From contig JANBPT010000510.1 of NCBI GenBank assembly GCA_027575765.1, positions 1-32,951 on the forward strand: DNA of 32,951 nt, read 5' to 3'. Shown piece after piece: positions 10,933 to 22,748 of this stretch; the first letter of the stretch is position 1, and the number at the start of each line of letters is the position of its first letter. Source of the DNA: Tieghemiomyces parasiticus (taxonomy: Eukaryota > Kickxellomycota > Dimargaritomycetes > Dimargaritales > Dimargaritaceae). A program made the translations under genes and the position numbers. The notes under the pieces are model-generated. The model ran no database searches. It was not told the DNA's origin and was given only the letters and a program-made list of their open reading frames with translations.

Positions 10933-12318
10933 TTAATCGAGGTCCATTCCACCACCGCCCTGGGCCGCTAAATCTAATCCCTGCTGCGGCGACTCGGTGG
11001 GTGATGACGGTGCGGTGGATGGCGACCCCGCATCAGAAGGTGCGAGTGGGCCCATGGGAGGGAAGAAGAGCGGAGCAGGGCCGGCCGCCATTGGGGCGGT
11101 GGGTGCTGGGGTCGTCATACCCAAGTCGCTGGCGGGCAGTTCGTAAATCTTGGGCAGTTCGTTGAACGCCCCAGTGCCCATGGCAGAGCTGAGGTCCTCA
11201 ACGCCGTGGTTACGGCGGTAAAGCACCAGAGCGTGATTATCATGGTGGCGCGGATTCCAGGTCGGGTCCATGACCGGGGTTGGTAGGGACGAGGTTGGAA
11301 AGGTACTGCCGCCATTACGAGCAGCGCCTGGGGGTGGGTTCACCAAAAAGGTCAGACGCGGTTCGTCAGGGGCACCGGACATCTGGTCCGGCTGTATCTG
11401 ACGTACGATAGCGGCCCGGCTCTGACCGTTCATTTCTTCGTCCTCGTCATCGGATAGGCGGCCCGGCGGGAGAAGCCGACGGTTAAGCAACGACGGTTGG
11501 CCTTGGTAAGCTGGCGGGCACGGGGCAGAAGTGAGTAGCGACTGTGCATTATTTTCCGGCAGCCGCCGCAGGACTTCACCCGTGTCCAGGTCGATAATTT
11601 GGCCAACGGGACCAGTGGTATGTAATGGCGGCCGAGACTGCGCTGAAGGCGGGGGACGGGATAAGTCCAGCATGGCCTGGTCGTCAGCTGCCTGGCCTAG
11701 TCGAACGCGCTTCAGAGGTACGAACGGCTGGCTAGCCTCTGATTGGAGGCCGTTGACATCAACCGCTTCCAGGGTAAGATCACCTTCCGGTTCGTGGGTG
11801 CGTTTGCGTGGCGGGAGGCCGCCGGTGAAACATGAAGGCGATGGCCCGGTGAACGGTGGCGGGGCGACTTCATGGTGGGACGACGGGCGGCTGGCATGGA
11901 GACTCGGCGTGGAGAACCGGGGGGTCGCCAGAGCTGCATGGGGTGTGGCGAAGGAGCCTTGCATGCCTGGCTTCTCGGTACGAACCCGCTTTGAGGCTGG
12001 ACACTTGGTGTCCCAAGGGGCAGTCGACGCGGAATTCCACCCCTGTGGAGTGGGGGTGGCAGCAGCTGCTTGGACAGTAGGGACCGTGGCCCCCGCAGGC
12101 GAGGAGGCTTGCGTCTCGTCCTGGGGAGCGGACCGCTTGAGCCCGTGGGTCATGCCGCCTCCGCCGCCCGAAGCCATAGGGTAGTGGACGGCGCCCAGAG
12201 GGTGGCGTTCAGTGGGGTAAAAGTGTGGTGACGCCGAGAAGTGAGGTGACGGCGTTGAGGTGGTAGGTGAGGAGAACACTGACAGCGGTGGCGTCCGAAG
12301 GGCGGCTGGGGAACCCAT
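10933..12318 (-). CDS. Unknown disordered, probably nuclear protein, 461 aa
   Basis: The family is not recognised. Almost the whole protein is Pro/Ser/Ala/Gly-rich and probably disordered. Four basic motifs resemble nuclear localisation signals: LKRS near residue 61, SKRVR near 110, PRKR near 171 and LKRVR near 203. More ordered, possibly conserved segments are GQIIDLDTGEVLRRLPEN (239-256), the acidic LSDDEDEEMNG (288-298), RLTFLVNPP (321-329) and HHDNHALVLYRRN (358-370). The C-terminus GGGGMDLD is a short acidic end. ATG 12318 is the first after a TATA box at 12484-12490. The frame stays open upstream across a CCACAG preceded by a T-rich tract, so a spliced 5' exon is possible. Coding is supported by a 1.4-kb open frame with coherent composition. 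A transcription-related or regulatory role is only a guess. Confidence 0.75.
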   Translation of the reverse strand: MGSPAALRTPPLSVFSSPTTSTPSPHFSASPHFYPTERHPLGAVHYPMASGGGGGMTHGLKRSAPQDETQASSPAGATVPTVQAAAATPTPQGWNSASTAPWDTKCPASKRVRTEKPGMQGSFATPHAALATPRFSTPSLHASRPSSHHEVAPPPFTGPSPSCFTGGLPPRKRTHEPEGDLTLEAVDVNGLQSEASQPFVPLKRVRLGQAADDQAMLDLSRPPPSAQSRPPLHTTGPVGQIIDLDTGEVLRRLPENNAQSLLTSAPCPPAYQGQPSLLNRRLLPPGRLSDDEDEEMNGQSRAAIVRQIQPDQMSGAPDEPRLTFLVNPPPGAARNGGSTFPTSSLPTPVMDPTWNPRHHDNHALVLYRRNHGVEDLSSAMGTGAFNELPKIYELPASDLGMTTPAPTAPMAAGPAPLFFPPMGPLAPSDAGSPSTAPSSPTESPQQGLDLAAQGGGGMDLD

Positions 12319-12483
12319 TAAACTATATTCCGAATTCAGGCCGGGACTGTGGGTAAGGCGTTTTGGGAAAGAACGGCGTGGAACAAAAAAAAAAGAATAT
12401 CAACGAACAGCCACGTTCAGACAAAGTCAGTGAGGTATGGTCTCTACATGCCACTCTGGCAAGTAGCGGGGGGCAGAACCTGG

Positions 12484-12490
12484 TTATATA
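12484..12490 (-). promoter_or_regulatory. TATA box upstream of the unknown nuclear protein
   Basis: Read on the minus strand, TATATAA occurs 166 bases before the ATG at 12318. The leader between contains an ATG followed directly by TAG (a start-stop upstream ORF near 12448) and a T10 tract. Assigned by motif and position. Confidence 0.45.
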
Positions 12491-14631
12491 TGCCACCGGC
12501 TTTTAGGAAGGAGCATACAGAGTGAGGCAGAAAGGAGTGGAAGAATGGAAAGTCTAGGAAACAGACCCGCCTCGAAGGAACGCGAAGTCAAGGAGAGCAA
12601 ACCATAAACAACCCGAAAGCGGACAAGTGAGCAAGGGCGGGCGAGAAGGGGAGGGGACAAGTCAGCGGGTTTGCGAAGGTGAAGCACAGGTCGAAGGCAG
12701 TCGAAGGAATGCGTAAGGGGAATGAGGCAAAACGAATGGAAGAGAGCCGTGGACTGCGACGCCAATCCCACGCTGTAAAGGCGGATGGAGGTGGCTGGCA
12801 GGGCGAGGGTCTGTGGCCCAGGCTGAAAATGCCCACCCCCAGGAGAGGCGGCTGGGCTAGTGAAGAGGGCTTCCGCAAGGCGTTGTGTGTGCTAGGTACG
12901 CACGCTGGAGCGTCACGACGACGTAGGACGCTTGAGTTAATAGAAAGCAGGTTACCTGCCTTAGATTCACTATAAGTAAAAATTCACTTCACCTGAGTTG
13001 ATGGAAGAGGAAAGTTCAGCTGGCAGGGATAGCGAAGATAGGGGAAATGGCTTGAGAAATCAAGTGAGCTGAGAGTAATTGGCAGCCAGCGAGGGCGGCA
13101 GACGGCCGGGTATTTAAATGAACCGACAGAAAGCGCGGAATAAGAGTATATGCTGGGCATTGGCGGTGGAAGAGGCAGGCGAGCCTCGCGTCCTCTCCGG
13201 AAGCCAAGCGGCGGAACGCCTGCATCTATGCCTCCCCCAGTCACAGTCGGCCAGCGAATGGCGAAGACGCGCTGGATGCTGGCGGGCGGGAAAGGCTCGA
13301 AGCCCCTCCCCCATGACGGTTGCCTGCTTGGCTGGTTCGTTCGAGAGACAGGCATCTCTGGCGGATAGCAGTCCCATGGGGGTGACGAGGTAGAGTCGCG
13401 GGATCGCATAAGCCAGGCAGTCGACGGGGGTGCGTACTTTCTATCGATTCCTCGGTAAGGTTGCGAACCAAGCACAAGAAGGTTCTAGCCCCCACGGCGT
13501 GCACCGCGGGGGCGGGGAGGCGGTGTCATCATCCGCCATCCGCTTAGCTGTGCCAGCACAGCGCATCGGCTTGATGGGCGTGGATAGGGTCGAAGCGGGA
13601 AACGTGCATGGCGGGGGGTCCCGGACGCCTGGTTGGCTTCAGTGCAATCAAGGGCCGTGGGCTGTGCAGGGCCAGTAGATGAAGCGAGATGCTAAAAGCA
13701 AAGACGGGCTTGCCACCGTAACCTTCCCGATTTAGGTCTATCTCCGGATTTTTTGATCCACATCATGCAGTGTCCCGGGGCCGAAGGACTCTAAAGGGGG
13801 TATAAGGATGTTGCATCTCCCCCCTAAACCGGCCGATTCGGGCCCGGAGCTCCAAGCAAAAGATTGGCGTGTCGTGGACAAGCCAGTTGACTAGGGAAAG
13901 TGGGGTGGATTAGGCGTCACCAAGTCCATACCCTCTCCCCTAGTTGTGCACGATGCAATTCCAGTCCAGTACCTCTCCTGCGCGCTCGGCGCCGGGGCTG
14001 TGCATAATGCGACAGCTCCACGAGTATCCATGTGCGTTATTTCGGCACCAATGGGCAGCGTAACCCCCCTCCCCCCGCACGGCTCTGTAAGTATTCGTGC
14101 GGAATCAAGGGGTAAAGCTGACAGGTCAGGGTGACTAGAATTTATTACAGAGCGACCCAGCACACCAAGTAAGAGCATGGACAGCGTAAGAGTTAGGGTA
14201 GTATAGAAATGGATGTATGGACCAGAGGCGCCGCGTGGTGGCCTTCCCAGTCAGGAAAACAGGGCAGGGCAGGCGACGGGGGCGGACATGATGGTGGCTA
14301 GCAACTGAGACACTAGGGAGGGCAAAGTGACAGTTTCTGTAAAACACTTCGAGAACGGGCAGGGTTTACGTGGTGCGTATAGTCAATATAGGCAAGAGGC
14401 GTGGAGGTTGCAGCGGGGATCCAGGAAATGGAGACGACAACCGCGGGATCTGTCCCTGTGGCTTGCACCTACTTCCAAGCAAATACAGGCACGGCCACCG
14501 GGGAGGGAGAGTCATGCGCAGCCACCTGCCAGCGCCTAACCCCTTGCCCCTCGGCTCCGACGTCTCGGCGGCCGGCTGTCCCACAGTGGGAAGGGGGAGA
14601 GCACGCCACCCACCCACCCGTAGGATCACTA
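12491..14631. other. Intergenic region, strongly strand-asymmetric, no gene seen
   Basis: The plus strand is purine-rich over long stretches (the minus strand pyrimidine-rich), matching promoter/leader sequence for the minus-strand gene to the left. The last few hundred bases are 3' flank of the twinfilin gene. Several frames are open on both strands but overlap and look like compositional artefacts. No RNA gene was recognised. Confidence 0.45.
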
Positions 14632-16780
14632 CTAGTAGGCACCGGGCGGTGGGATCACAATCTTCTTCTTAGCCGTCATACTGCCGGGACCGCTGCTGCC
14701 GTTGCCACTGCTGACACGTTGGTTGTGCTGGACCATGGCGTCGGCCATTAGGCTGTACACCGGGTGGCTGGCCATACTTGTCGCGCTTGGGGACGGCCGG
14801 GTGGAGATGTAACGGCCGACACGGTCCGCGGCGTCCGAGTCACGGGCGCTGGTGTTGGCGTAGTTGACAATGTCTTGGACCGATTTGGCACGGGCCAAGG
14901 ATTGCACCGATTTGGTGCGGATCTTGTCGGCGAGGCTGGTGAAGGTGCACTCCTTAGAGTTGAAGAGGTCCACCTAGAAGGTCGCGGGGTCAATCCGAAT
15001 AGCGGTGATACAGGTATGCGTAGAAGGAGGGGGTTAAATAGGGGCGAGCAATAGTGTGCTTGGGAAAGCCTGACAATTACCGGATAACGGCTTTGCCGAA
15101 TGAGTGGCGCGGCGGGGTAAGGTATGAGGCACTCTCATCTCCAGCGCGCAGACTTCTCTCTCTCCCCCTTCCCTCGGGTATACCGCAACCCTTACCTTGT
15201 AATCGAAAGCAAAGCCGCTCGCCTTACATTCCTCGAGGAAACCGCTCAGGGCGGTCGAGTAGACCATACGCCACTTGGGCGGGGAGTTCTCGGGGCAGAG
15301 ATACACCACAATGGTCTCCCCGACGAATGCCCCGTCGGGGAACCGAACAACGTAGAATCTGGGTTCCTTGGTGGTCACAGGGAATTTAGAACCGATATCG
15401 TCGTACCGGTTGGACTCGGCCAGATCCACGGAGGTCTTGTCGTCGGTGATTTTCTAAGATGTAGACATAGGGGTTAGGGTAGACAACCGAACGTGGATCA
15501 ATCGGGTTAGTCCGGTGTGAATATGGGATGCAATACATCTGGCGAATTGCACCGGCCTTCCTCTTCCAATCGAATCAGACATACCAGCTCCAACACATTG
15601 TCCTTCTGGGTGGTCGCAAAAAAATCCTCGACGGCTGACTTGGCAGCGCTGGTCAGCGGCAGCCGGACGGTGTGGAAGCCGCCGCTGACGGCCGCGGGGG
15701 TGGCCTTCATAGGCGAGGTGTGGTCGCTACATGAGCGGTTGAACTTGGACAACCGCTCAGAGCGGGCCTTGTTCTCCATTTGGATCTAGAATGCGGCACA
15801 CATATGCGTGTACAAGCGGAGGCAGGATGCGGGGTGGGTGCGGGGACATGGGAAACCGGGTTAGAACAAGAATCTCGGCAACCGTGGCCTGAGCAGCTAC
15901 GGGTTTCTGACATCCACGAGACTGGCCAGCCCCACGGCGGATCCACCTCCCTCTACGCCTGTAACAAACTTACGGCCTCCAGCTTGTTGAGTTCAAACTT
16001 GCTCATGACCTCACGGGGGCTGAATTCCTCCTTGGTGGCGGCCCGAAACCGGGGCTTGATATCATTCATGGCGGTAAGGTGGACGGTATCGATAATGTTA
16101 CCGAAACCGAACGCAAACTTGAGGGCTGACTGGGACGATGCGTACAGCATCCGTTCGCGCACCCCCACTTTGCTCTCGGGCACCCAGGTTACAAAACACC
16201 ACCGGCCAGCCGTGCGGTTCTCGTCGTTCGCGGTCGTCTGACTGCCGCCTGTCGGCGAGGAGGCGCTGTCGGCCCGACGGATGAGGAAATACGCCGGACG
16301 GTCCTCCGTCACCAAGTCCTCAATGGGGCTGTAGCGCGCCCCAGCGTCGACGGTACCGTCCTTGGTCTCGACGAGCTCGAGCTGAGAGCCTTCGATGGCC
16401 ACCTTGACCACCAACACTGACGGCTGGCCGCCCTCCTTCAGGTCGTTGAGGAGTGCCTTGAGTTTGGCGCTTGCTGCAGGTGGTCATAGCGTAGACAAGC
16501 CATAGAGTGGAGGGGGAAGGTGATGGGAACACAGTTAGTTTGGGTGCATACGACAGTGAAGTAGGGGCCCATTTATCCCGTGCCAAAGCCACCCTGTGTG
16601 CCCGCTGCTCCCCCTTCCTCCACCCTTCGTTCGCGTGGCGGGGGGGGTCCTCTGCTACCAGGGAAATGAGCTGCGGCCCCGGTGTAACACAATGCTTGGG
16701 GTAATCAAGGCCCTCCACTTGAGCGGGCCGAGCAAGTGCGACCCTGCTTTACCTTGGACGCCACTCCCGAGACTAGACAT
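14632..16780 (-). CDS. TWF1: Twinfilin (two ADF-H domains), five exons
   Basis: Actin monomer-binding protein that sequesters ADP-G-actin, caps or depolymerises filament barbed ends and binds capping protein; it acts at cortical actin. Exons on the minus strand: 16780-16753, 16473-15974, 15785-15585, 15453-15196, 14973-14632, in consistent phase, giving 442 residues. The start reads MSSLGSGVQ-A-SAKLKALLNDL, matching the twinfilin N-terminal GIQAS pattern. ADF-H domain 1 (about 4-170) has RWCFVTWVPESKVGVRERML, the long actin-binding helix. ADF-H domain 2 (about 205-350) runs from FHTVRLPLTSAAKSAVEDF through ETIVVYLCPENSPPKWRMVY. Introns are 279, 188, 131 and 222 nt; the first three have CTAAC branch motifs. 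The tail after domain 2 is about 95 residues, long for the family, with a KSVQSLARAKSVQ near-repeat and an IPPPGAY end instead of the usual short basic tail. Domain 1 has a Ser/Thr/Gly insertion. Confidence 0.9.
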
Positions 16781-18218
16781 GGCTGCCGGATGGGGAGTCG
16801 AGGGCCTGGTTCGTTGGGGTCGGTATCAATGAGGTAAACAAGACCGTGCGGCTAGCAGGTTGTGCAGTTTCAAAGTCAAGGTAAGTGGAGTGTACGGAAT
16901 GGCGAACAACGAAACAGAGTTGCCAGATGAACTGGTCGGGTGGATGTCCTGAAAGAGTTGAGCGGGGGGGAAAGGGAAAACAGGGCTCCAGTCGGGTGAC
17001 AAGTCAGGAGGGGGGAGGAGGGTGGAGGGAGCGAGGCCCCGGGTTCTAACCAATAGTTAGTGCGGCTAGTCAGGGCAATCAATCGACCGGAGGTAAACAG
17101 ACCATAGCGTCCGCGGGGTGAGCGGAGCGGAACGGCGAAGGCCCCCTTAAAAATGGAGATGCTGGCAGCGACCGCCGAGGGGCATGGGGAATGGCCTGTG
17201 GTTGGCTGACCCCGTTTGGGGTGTAAACAAACTTGGAGGTTTCACAGGCGAAAGACGGTTAATATCGTAGACGGTGCGGTGCGCACGCGTGTACATGAAG
17301 GGGGAGGGGTGTTTGCCGGTCCGGGCCACTGACAGCCAGCACTTGGCTCGGCCACCCGCTACGGGCATACAGTAGCACGATCGAACCCGCAACGTACGGG
17401 TAACGGCCCAGCGTTGGGGAATGCCCGCGACTTGTTTGTTCAGCAGGCGTAGGGATCAAAGCCCACGATTCAGTACAGGCTAAGGCGTCACACTGAAGAG
17501 GGGAGGTGAAGACATGTCATCTGTGCTCGTGAGCAACATATCCCAGCGAATAGGTTCGAGCACTACCACTCGCTTCGTAATCGGTACCTCCTGTCTTAGG
17601 AATGAAGGTTAGCCCCTCACACCACTCAAGTGGTGGCCATAGGTCAGGTCGGATGCAAGCACCGCAACTCCTGACCACCCGGTTCCCCTGGCATGGCACA
17701 TGCCATAGATAGACAAACCTGCGGCTTGAACTGCCCGTGTACCCCTTTGCTACGGGGTTCCCTCGGCTAATTCCAACCTCCCCCCGAGCTCATGCTGCCA
17801 TCACGGAACAGCGGTCCAAGCGCAGCTGAAATTGCAAATCACCGTCGCTGCGTCTCAAGGTAAGGGGGGGGAGGGGCGCGGACTGGTCCGCAGGTCCCTT
17901 ACGGCTGTACCTGTTGCACAGGCCCCTGCCCGGCCTTGTCAAACGCCGCTTGTTCCCACATCAACCTTAAAAGTATTGCCGAATGGCATAGCGTGCGCTG
18001 GGCTAGGTAAACGTGATTTTTACCTGAGATACAACTGATCGTAACATACAAGGTTTACCGATAACCCGGAGTAAAGGGGGGGGGGAAATGTCAATGCAGA
18101 AGAGAGCGGTGGATTGCGAAACAAAGTTTACACATGAGGAATAGATGCGGAACTACCAGATGTAGGAGCCAAGTACAGAGGGTGATTTAAACAAACAGCT
18201 TGCGAGGGAAAACGTCGG
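16781..18218. other. Intergenic region between two minus-strand genes
   Basis: Upstream of twinfilin the plus strand is again purine-rich, consistent with a pyrimidine-rich promoter/leader on the coding strand. A GGTTCGATC-like motif on the minus strand near 17378 was tested as a tRNA T-loop and does not form a stem. Runs of G occur near 17864 and 18075 (ten G). No gene was seen. Confidence 0.5.
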
Positions 18219-20054
18219 TTAATCGAAATGCATGGGGGAGTCAAGGGTGAAGCGTTCGGGGCTTGGTGTCCGCACCGTGGCGGCGGGTGATATCGGCTGT
18301 GCCTTCGGATTGTACTGGCTGAGGCACGTCTCACATTTCTGTCGGGTATGTGGGTTAAGGAGGAGCGGCGACGAGTAGTGTGGAGAAGGTAGTGCGTTAG
18401 CTGGCTGACAAGGATATGATCAGATCGTGTAGACCTAAAAAGATTAGCAGGTTGCCCACCTGTAGTTCCACAATACAAGGGAAGGGGAGAATAGCAGCAC
18501 CATCCGAGTCGTCAATCAAGAGGAGCAAGTGCGAACCACGCACGTTCATAGCCGGTACACTAACCTCCAGAAGTGACACATTCACATCGAGTTTGGTCTG
18601 CTCCCGATGTGCCACCAACCTTAGCTGGTCGATGAGCGTCTGCCGTTTAGAATTCAGCCGGGCCAGTTCGTCGCGCTGTCGTTCGAGACTGCTGACAAGG
18701 TCGGACAGGTCGTGGCCCACCGAGGTGGCTGGCGTGACGCGAGATATGATAATTGTGGACGTTTACGTTAGGGCCCGAACCTCTTTCTGCTAACTGAGGG
18801 TGAAAAAATTCAAGTAGAATAGCATTGCAACTCGCTCTGCACCCAATCTTCGGTCAACTCTATTTATCCTCCTCGGCTACGGGCTACAACTTACCTGGCT
18901 GACCCAACTGATCGTCTACCTCCTTGATCAGCTGGCTACATTTAGCTTCGGCCTCGGCACGCCCCCGATCGTTCGCGGCAACTTCCATAGACAGCGCAGC
19001 CAACCGATCGGTACACGTATCGGTCGGAATCGCTGTTATCGCACTCGGAGCACCCCATCCGATCTCCGCCACCGACCCAATTAACTCGCCACGATCGCCG
19101 GCGGTAGGCATGATAGCTTCGACAGGCACTCCAAGGATTTCACGGAGCACGTTAACGAACCCGCGTTCGAACACGGCACGTTGGTCCCAAACCTCGAGTA
19201 AGTAAGCGACACGACGGGTGAGGTCCTCAGTGGCGTGCGGCTTGAACACGCGAACAGCTTCCGGGAGGTGCGGCTGGAAGGCGTCACGGAAAAGGTGGTC
19301 TTTTCGTCGCCGTGATTGTAAAATCTCGTTGGCGAGGTGAAAGAAAGCGATCTGCTGGCGGGGTTGGGCTAATAAGACAGCATGAAGAGTAATGGACAGG
19401 AATAATGCCCCGTAGGGTCTCCGGTCGTTAGTAACAGGGAGATGGGGAGTGATTTACAGTCGTAAATTGATTGGTCAAAGCACTATACTTTAAGTATACC
19501 TGGCTGCATACAAAAGTATAAGCTATATATGATTCAGCGAAAGGAACCAGCATGACCCATTGCATGGGACACCCTGAATAGGAGTTTCTGACGACTTCAA
19601 GTCAGGCAAGGCCACCGGGCGTAACATTCAGATTATTTACCTTTCCTGAACTGGGCGAGCCAGGTCGTAACAATCGTACTGGCATGTCGGATATTTCCCA
19701 GAGTCCCTAGCGACCAAAGCGTAGGTGCAGGTGAAGTGTGTCCGAGCATAACATGCACGAGAAAGACAATCGTTAACCACCTCACCCCCTTTGTTAAGTA
19801 ACGCGTCAACCATGCGTGCTCCGCATCCTAGTGCCGGGATACTGGGGATACCTTGGTCTCTAGGTATAATTCTGAGGCCATCAACCACTGTCCGATCACC
19901 CACGAGACGGAGCGGGCCACTAGCCGTTCCACCTTACTTGCTGAACCATTGATTACCTCTAAAATCACTTACACTGGGCGACGAGTGATATCGAGTCTCG
20001 CCGGTTAGTGAGCATTGCCAGTTTCTGCTCAAACTTTGTCACCGTGAAGCTCAT
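18219..20054 (-). CDS. RTT103: RNA polymerase II CTD-interaction-domain protein, Rtt103/RPRD1-like, five exons
   Basis: CID proteins of this group bind the phosphorylated C-terminal repeats of RNA polymerase II and act in termination and 3'-end formation. Exons on the minus strand: 20054-19973, 19706-19641, 19368-18895, 18728-18565, 18338-18219, giving 301 residues, close to human RPRD1A/B (about 310-330). The N-terminus reads MSFTVTKFEQKLAMLTN, then SISLVAQ-W-TLGNIRHAST-IVTTWLAQFRK-A-QPRQQ across two splice sites. The core of the CID follows as IAFFHLANEILQSRRRKDHL and RRVAYLLEVWDQRAVFERGF, matching helices of Rtt103/RPRD1. Residues about 185-260 form a coiled coil (LSDLVSSLERQRDELARLNS). 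The end is short and Pro/Ser-rich (TVRTPSPERF). Introns 2, 3 and 4 have TACTAAC or CTAAC branch sites at 19433-19427, 18771-18767 and 18400-18396. Family is secure; the choice between Rtt103 and RPRD1 naming, and the last exon, are less so. Confidence 0.87.
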
Positions 20055-22748
20055 GACGGGCAATCGGGCTGTGTCGGAGTAAAGGAAGGAGGACTACAAA
20101 ATAGAGTCAAAAAGGGGTGCTCGCTAGATGGATACGAGGCGATAGACTCTGTTGGCCTAGGCGGGAACAACTTGAATTTGAAATCGATATAGGCTAGAGA
20201 GGTTCCAAGGCGGAGCTGGGTAAGATAGCGCAACCGGAAGATAGGGTGCGCGTATTGAGGGACAGGCAGGTAGGGACTTAACACGAGTATATAATTGAAA
20301 CAGCGTGAGGATTCAGGTATTTGGTGAGCTTAATTAACCAACAACAAAGCAACCTGCCGGTTGAACCAATTGAGTGTGTAGGTGTGGGTAACGGTGGAGG
20401 AATTCCGTGAGAAAGTGGGCGTATAATGAACCACGAAAGATTATGGAAACTGGATAGAAAGATAAACCAAGTTGCGCGATCAAGACGACTTGTGGCTGCA
20501 GAGGAACATCGAGGGGTATTTAAAGCAGTCCGGCCATTAAGACGCCGTTATTTAGGAAATGAGTAGTGCAGTAAACGCAGGGGGTGGACCGCCTGAAACG
20601 CGAAGAGATGGGAATGTAAGGAAAGGGAGGGTGAGAGAGATGGATGGAGTGTTGGCGGCAGACCACTTGCAGTTCCGGCCTAGACGTCAACACCAATGGG
20701 CACCATAGTTAGAGCATGGGGGTGCCCGACGTGCAGACCCTGGGTAAGGAGATGGTAAAGTAACGGACAGACGGGGAGGGGGGATGCTGATCTGTATATC
20801 GAGAAATCCACCCGAGCACGTCGCTAACGTACCTGTAGGTTCTGACAGTGGCTTACGGAACGAGGCGTAGTACCGGGCTCCCCTCAGGGGCAAAGTAGGG
20901 GAGACGTCCTACTATTTCGGGCAATTGCAGACGGGAAAGTTACAAGTGGGTAATAGCCCTAAGTACGGTGGTAAAGAGAGAAAGGTAACGTGGTTGAGTA
21001 CATCACAATTGGTGCAGTGGGGTTATTAATTAAGCTTCCATAGGAGTATAGAGGATATCTTTCATACGAAGTCCAGTACCTGCACCCGTCCAATGCGGGG
21101 GAACGCAGTAGGGAATACGTAATTGAAACAAAAAAAAAGTTGGCGTGAGTGTCTAATGCGAGCCGCCCTGACAGTCTCAATCTCTCGAAAGTAGAAGAAT
21201 GTGTTTTGTGGCTACTGATTGGAGAGTGAGTGCACTGGAAAGCGGAGTACGGCCGGCGGGAAATTCGCCATTCTGGTGAAATCAGTAATGAGCGTAGAGG
21301 TGCACTAGAGAACAGTTTGTGGGAGGGTGACGAGGAAAACGGAGAAGGGGGAGGGGAATACGTGGTGTGAATGGCGATTCATACTTTAGATGGTTGGCAT
21401 GACTGAGTCGGGCTGCTCCAAGGATCTTGACCGGAACAATAGCGGCAGGAGTGGGGTGTAAGAGGAAGTCAAAGGGTAGCGACAGACAATGCGCTCACTT
21501 GCGTGGCTGAGTGTACCGGGGACGCCAGCCCTGTGCATGGTAGTTCTGTCGAGGCCATGCGTAATGGACCGGACTGTGGCAGATGTCGACTTGATATTGC
21601 AACCGGACGGAATATTGGCAATCCCGCTGCGATTTTGATGAGGCCGCAATGAATATGGGAGAGGGATTGAGCCGACCATCGTAGACGCCTCGGCAACTGG
21701 GCTGATGACACGTTCCCATTCACTACCCGCTGGCTCTTTGGCCCTCCCATCCGTTCTTTTGACTAGAACTGACATGTCATTCATGGTTCTGCCCATGTGT
21801 TAAAATCAACAAATATAAATAGACCCTCGGAAAAAAAAACATACGCCCATAGCGTGCTGGGTTGCGGATATGATCGGTATGCGGCCGCCGAGGAAAGTAC
21901 CCCCCACCAAGCCTTACCCTCTCGCTATCTCGCTACTTGGGCAGTGTGTATCGATAAAAGGCTAGAGGTGTCATGGCATTTACGTCGCCTCGCAAGTGCT
22001 ATCCACACGCCCCAATAGAGTCCACTGAGTCCGCTCGCGGTCGGTTGTGGTTTTAAAATCAACCGAGTCCACGGAAAATGAAGGGTGAACCCAAATAGTT
22101 AGTAAAGTCACCGCACCATGTGATGGGATAAGTACAGGTGAGGGACGACGGGCTATATATTTCTTCCCCTGTCCCTCCCCCACGCCCCTCGCCTTTATAT
22201 TGCATGTCTCTATTCCGTGGCCTATCCGTTCACATTGTACGTTAGGGCTTATATTGACAAGGCCGCCTAATGATAGGGTATATCAAACATTGTTCCAATA
22301 AGGGGCGTCACACGACGTTCGGACCTGCCAGGGGAAGGCCGGCCTGACCACGCTGCAGGGTCGGTAAGCCTTTCGAAGATCTCCCAGATGCCAGCTGATG
22401 GCGACTGTCCCCATTCACTTCTTACCCTATCCAATAAGCTATACATATGTCGTTAGGGTTGAAGTATTGTATATCTCATTCCATAGGGCAAACGATATAT
22501 GTTTTACCCGTCTAGCCATTCACTTACCATGAGGTGTAACAGCAACAGGCCCCCTTCCACGGACGTATCTGCGTAGACAACGTGTCTTGTAGGTAACCAT
22601 GCGCGGGTGAGGAAATACCACACAGATGCCCTCTATTAACACTGATGCGTATCCGTATTCTGGAAACTCCCAAGCGGACTAGCTAAACGGCAAGCGGGGA
22701 TCTAATCGGATAATAATGAGACGGCATTCATACCCCTATTGAGTAAAC
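20055..22748. other. Intergenic region, no gene seen
   Basis: The left part should hold the promoter of the Rtt103-like gene, but no clear TATA box is visible. A 136-codon minus-strand frame at 21386-21796 overlaps two other open minus frames, which suggests a stop-poor stretch rather than a gene. Nothing else is recognisable. Confidence 0.45.

Noticed and set aside
12484..12878. Minus-strand frames of 95-96 codons upstream of the unknown nuclear protein
   Set aside because: They are Pro/Ser/Leu-rich readings of pyrimidine-rich promoter DNA and overlap each other and the TATA box.
16320..16718. 132-codon minus-strand frame overlapping twinfilin exon 2
   Set aside because: It is a shifted frame over the true exon; the ADF-H sequence lies in the other frame and splices to exon 1 at 16753.
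17340..17430. GGTTCGATC on the minus strand as a tRNA T-loop
   Set aside because: Bases on both sides do not pair into a 5-bp T stem, and no A box or acceptor stem is found at the right distance.
19637..19903. 88-codon minus-strand frame as exon 2 of the CID gene
   Set aside because: The correct frame for the CID uses the CTAG acceptor ending at 19707 and gives W-TLGNIRHAST-IVTTW, which aligns with RPRD1; the 88-codon frame does not.
21386..21796. 136-codon minus-strand frame as a gene
   Set aside because: All three minus frames are open across much of it, composition is not protein-like, and no family is recognised.
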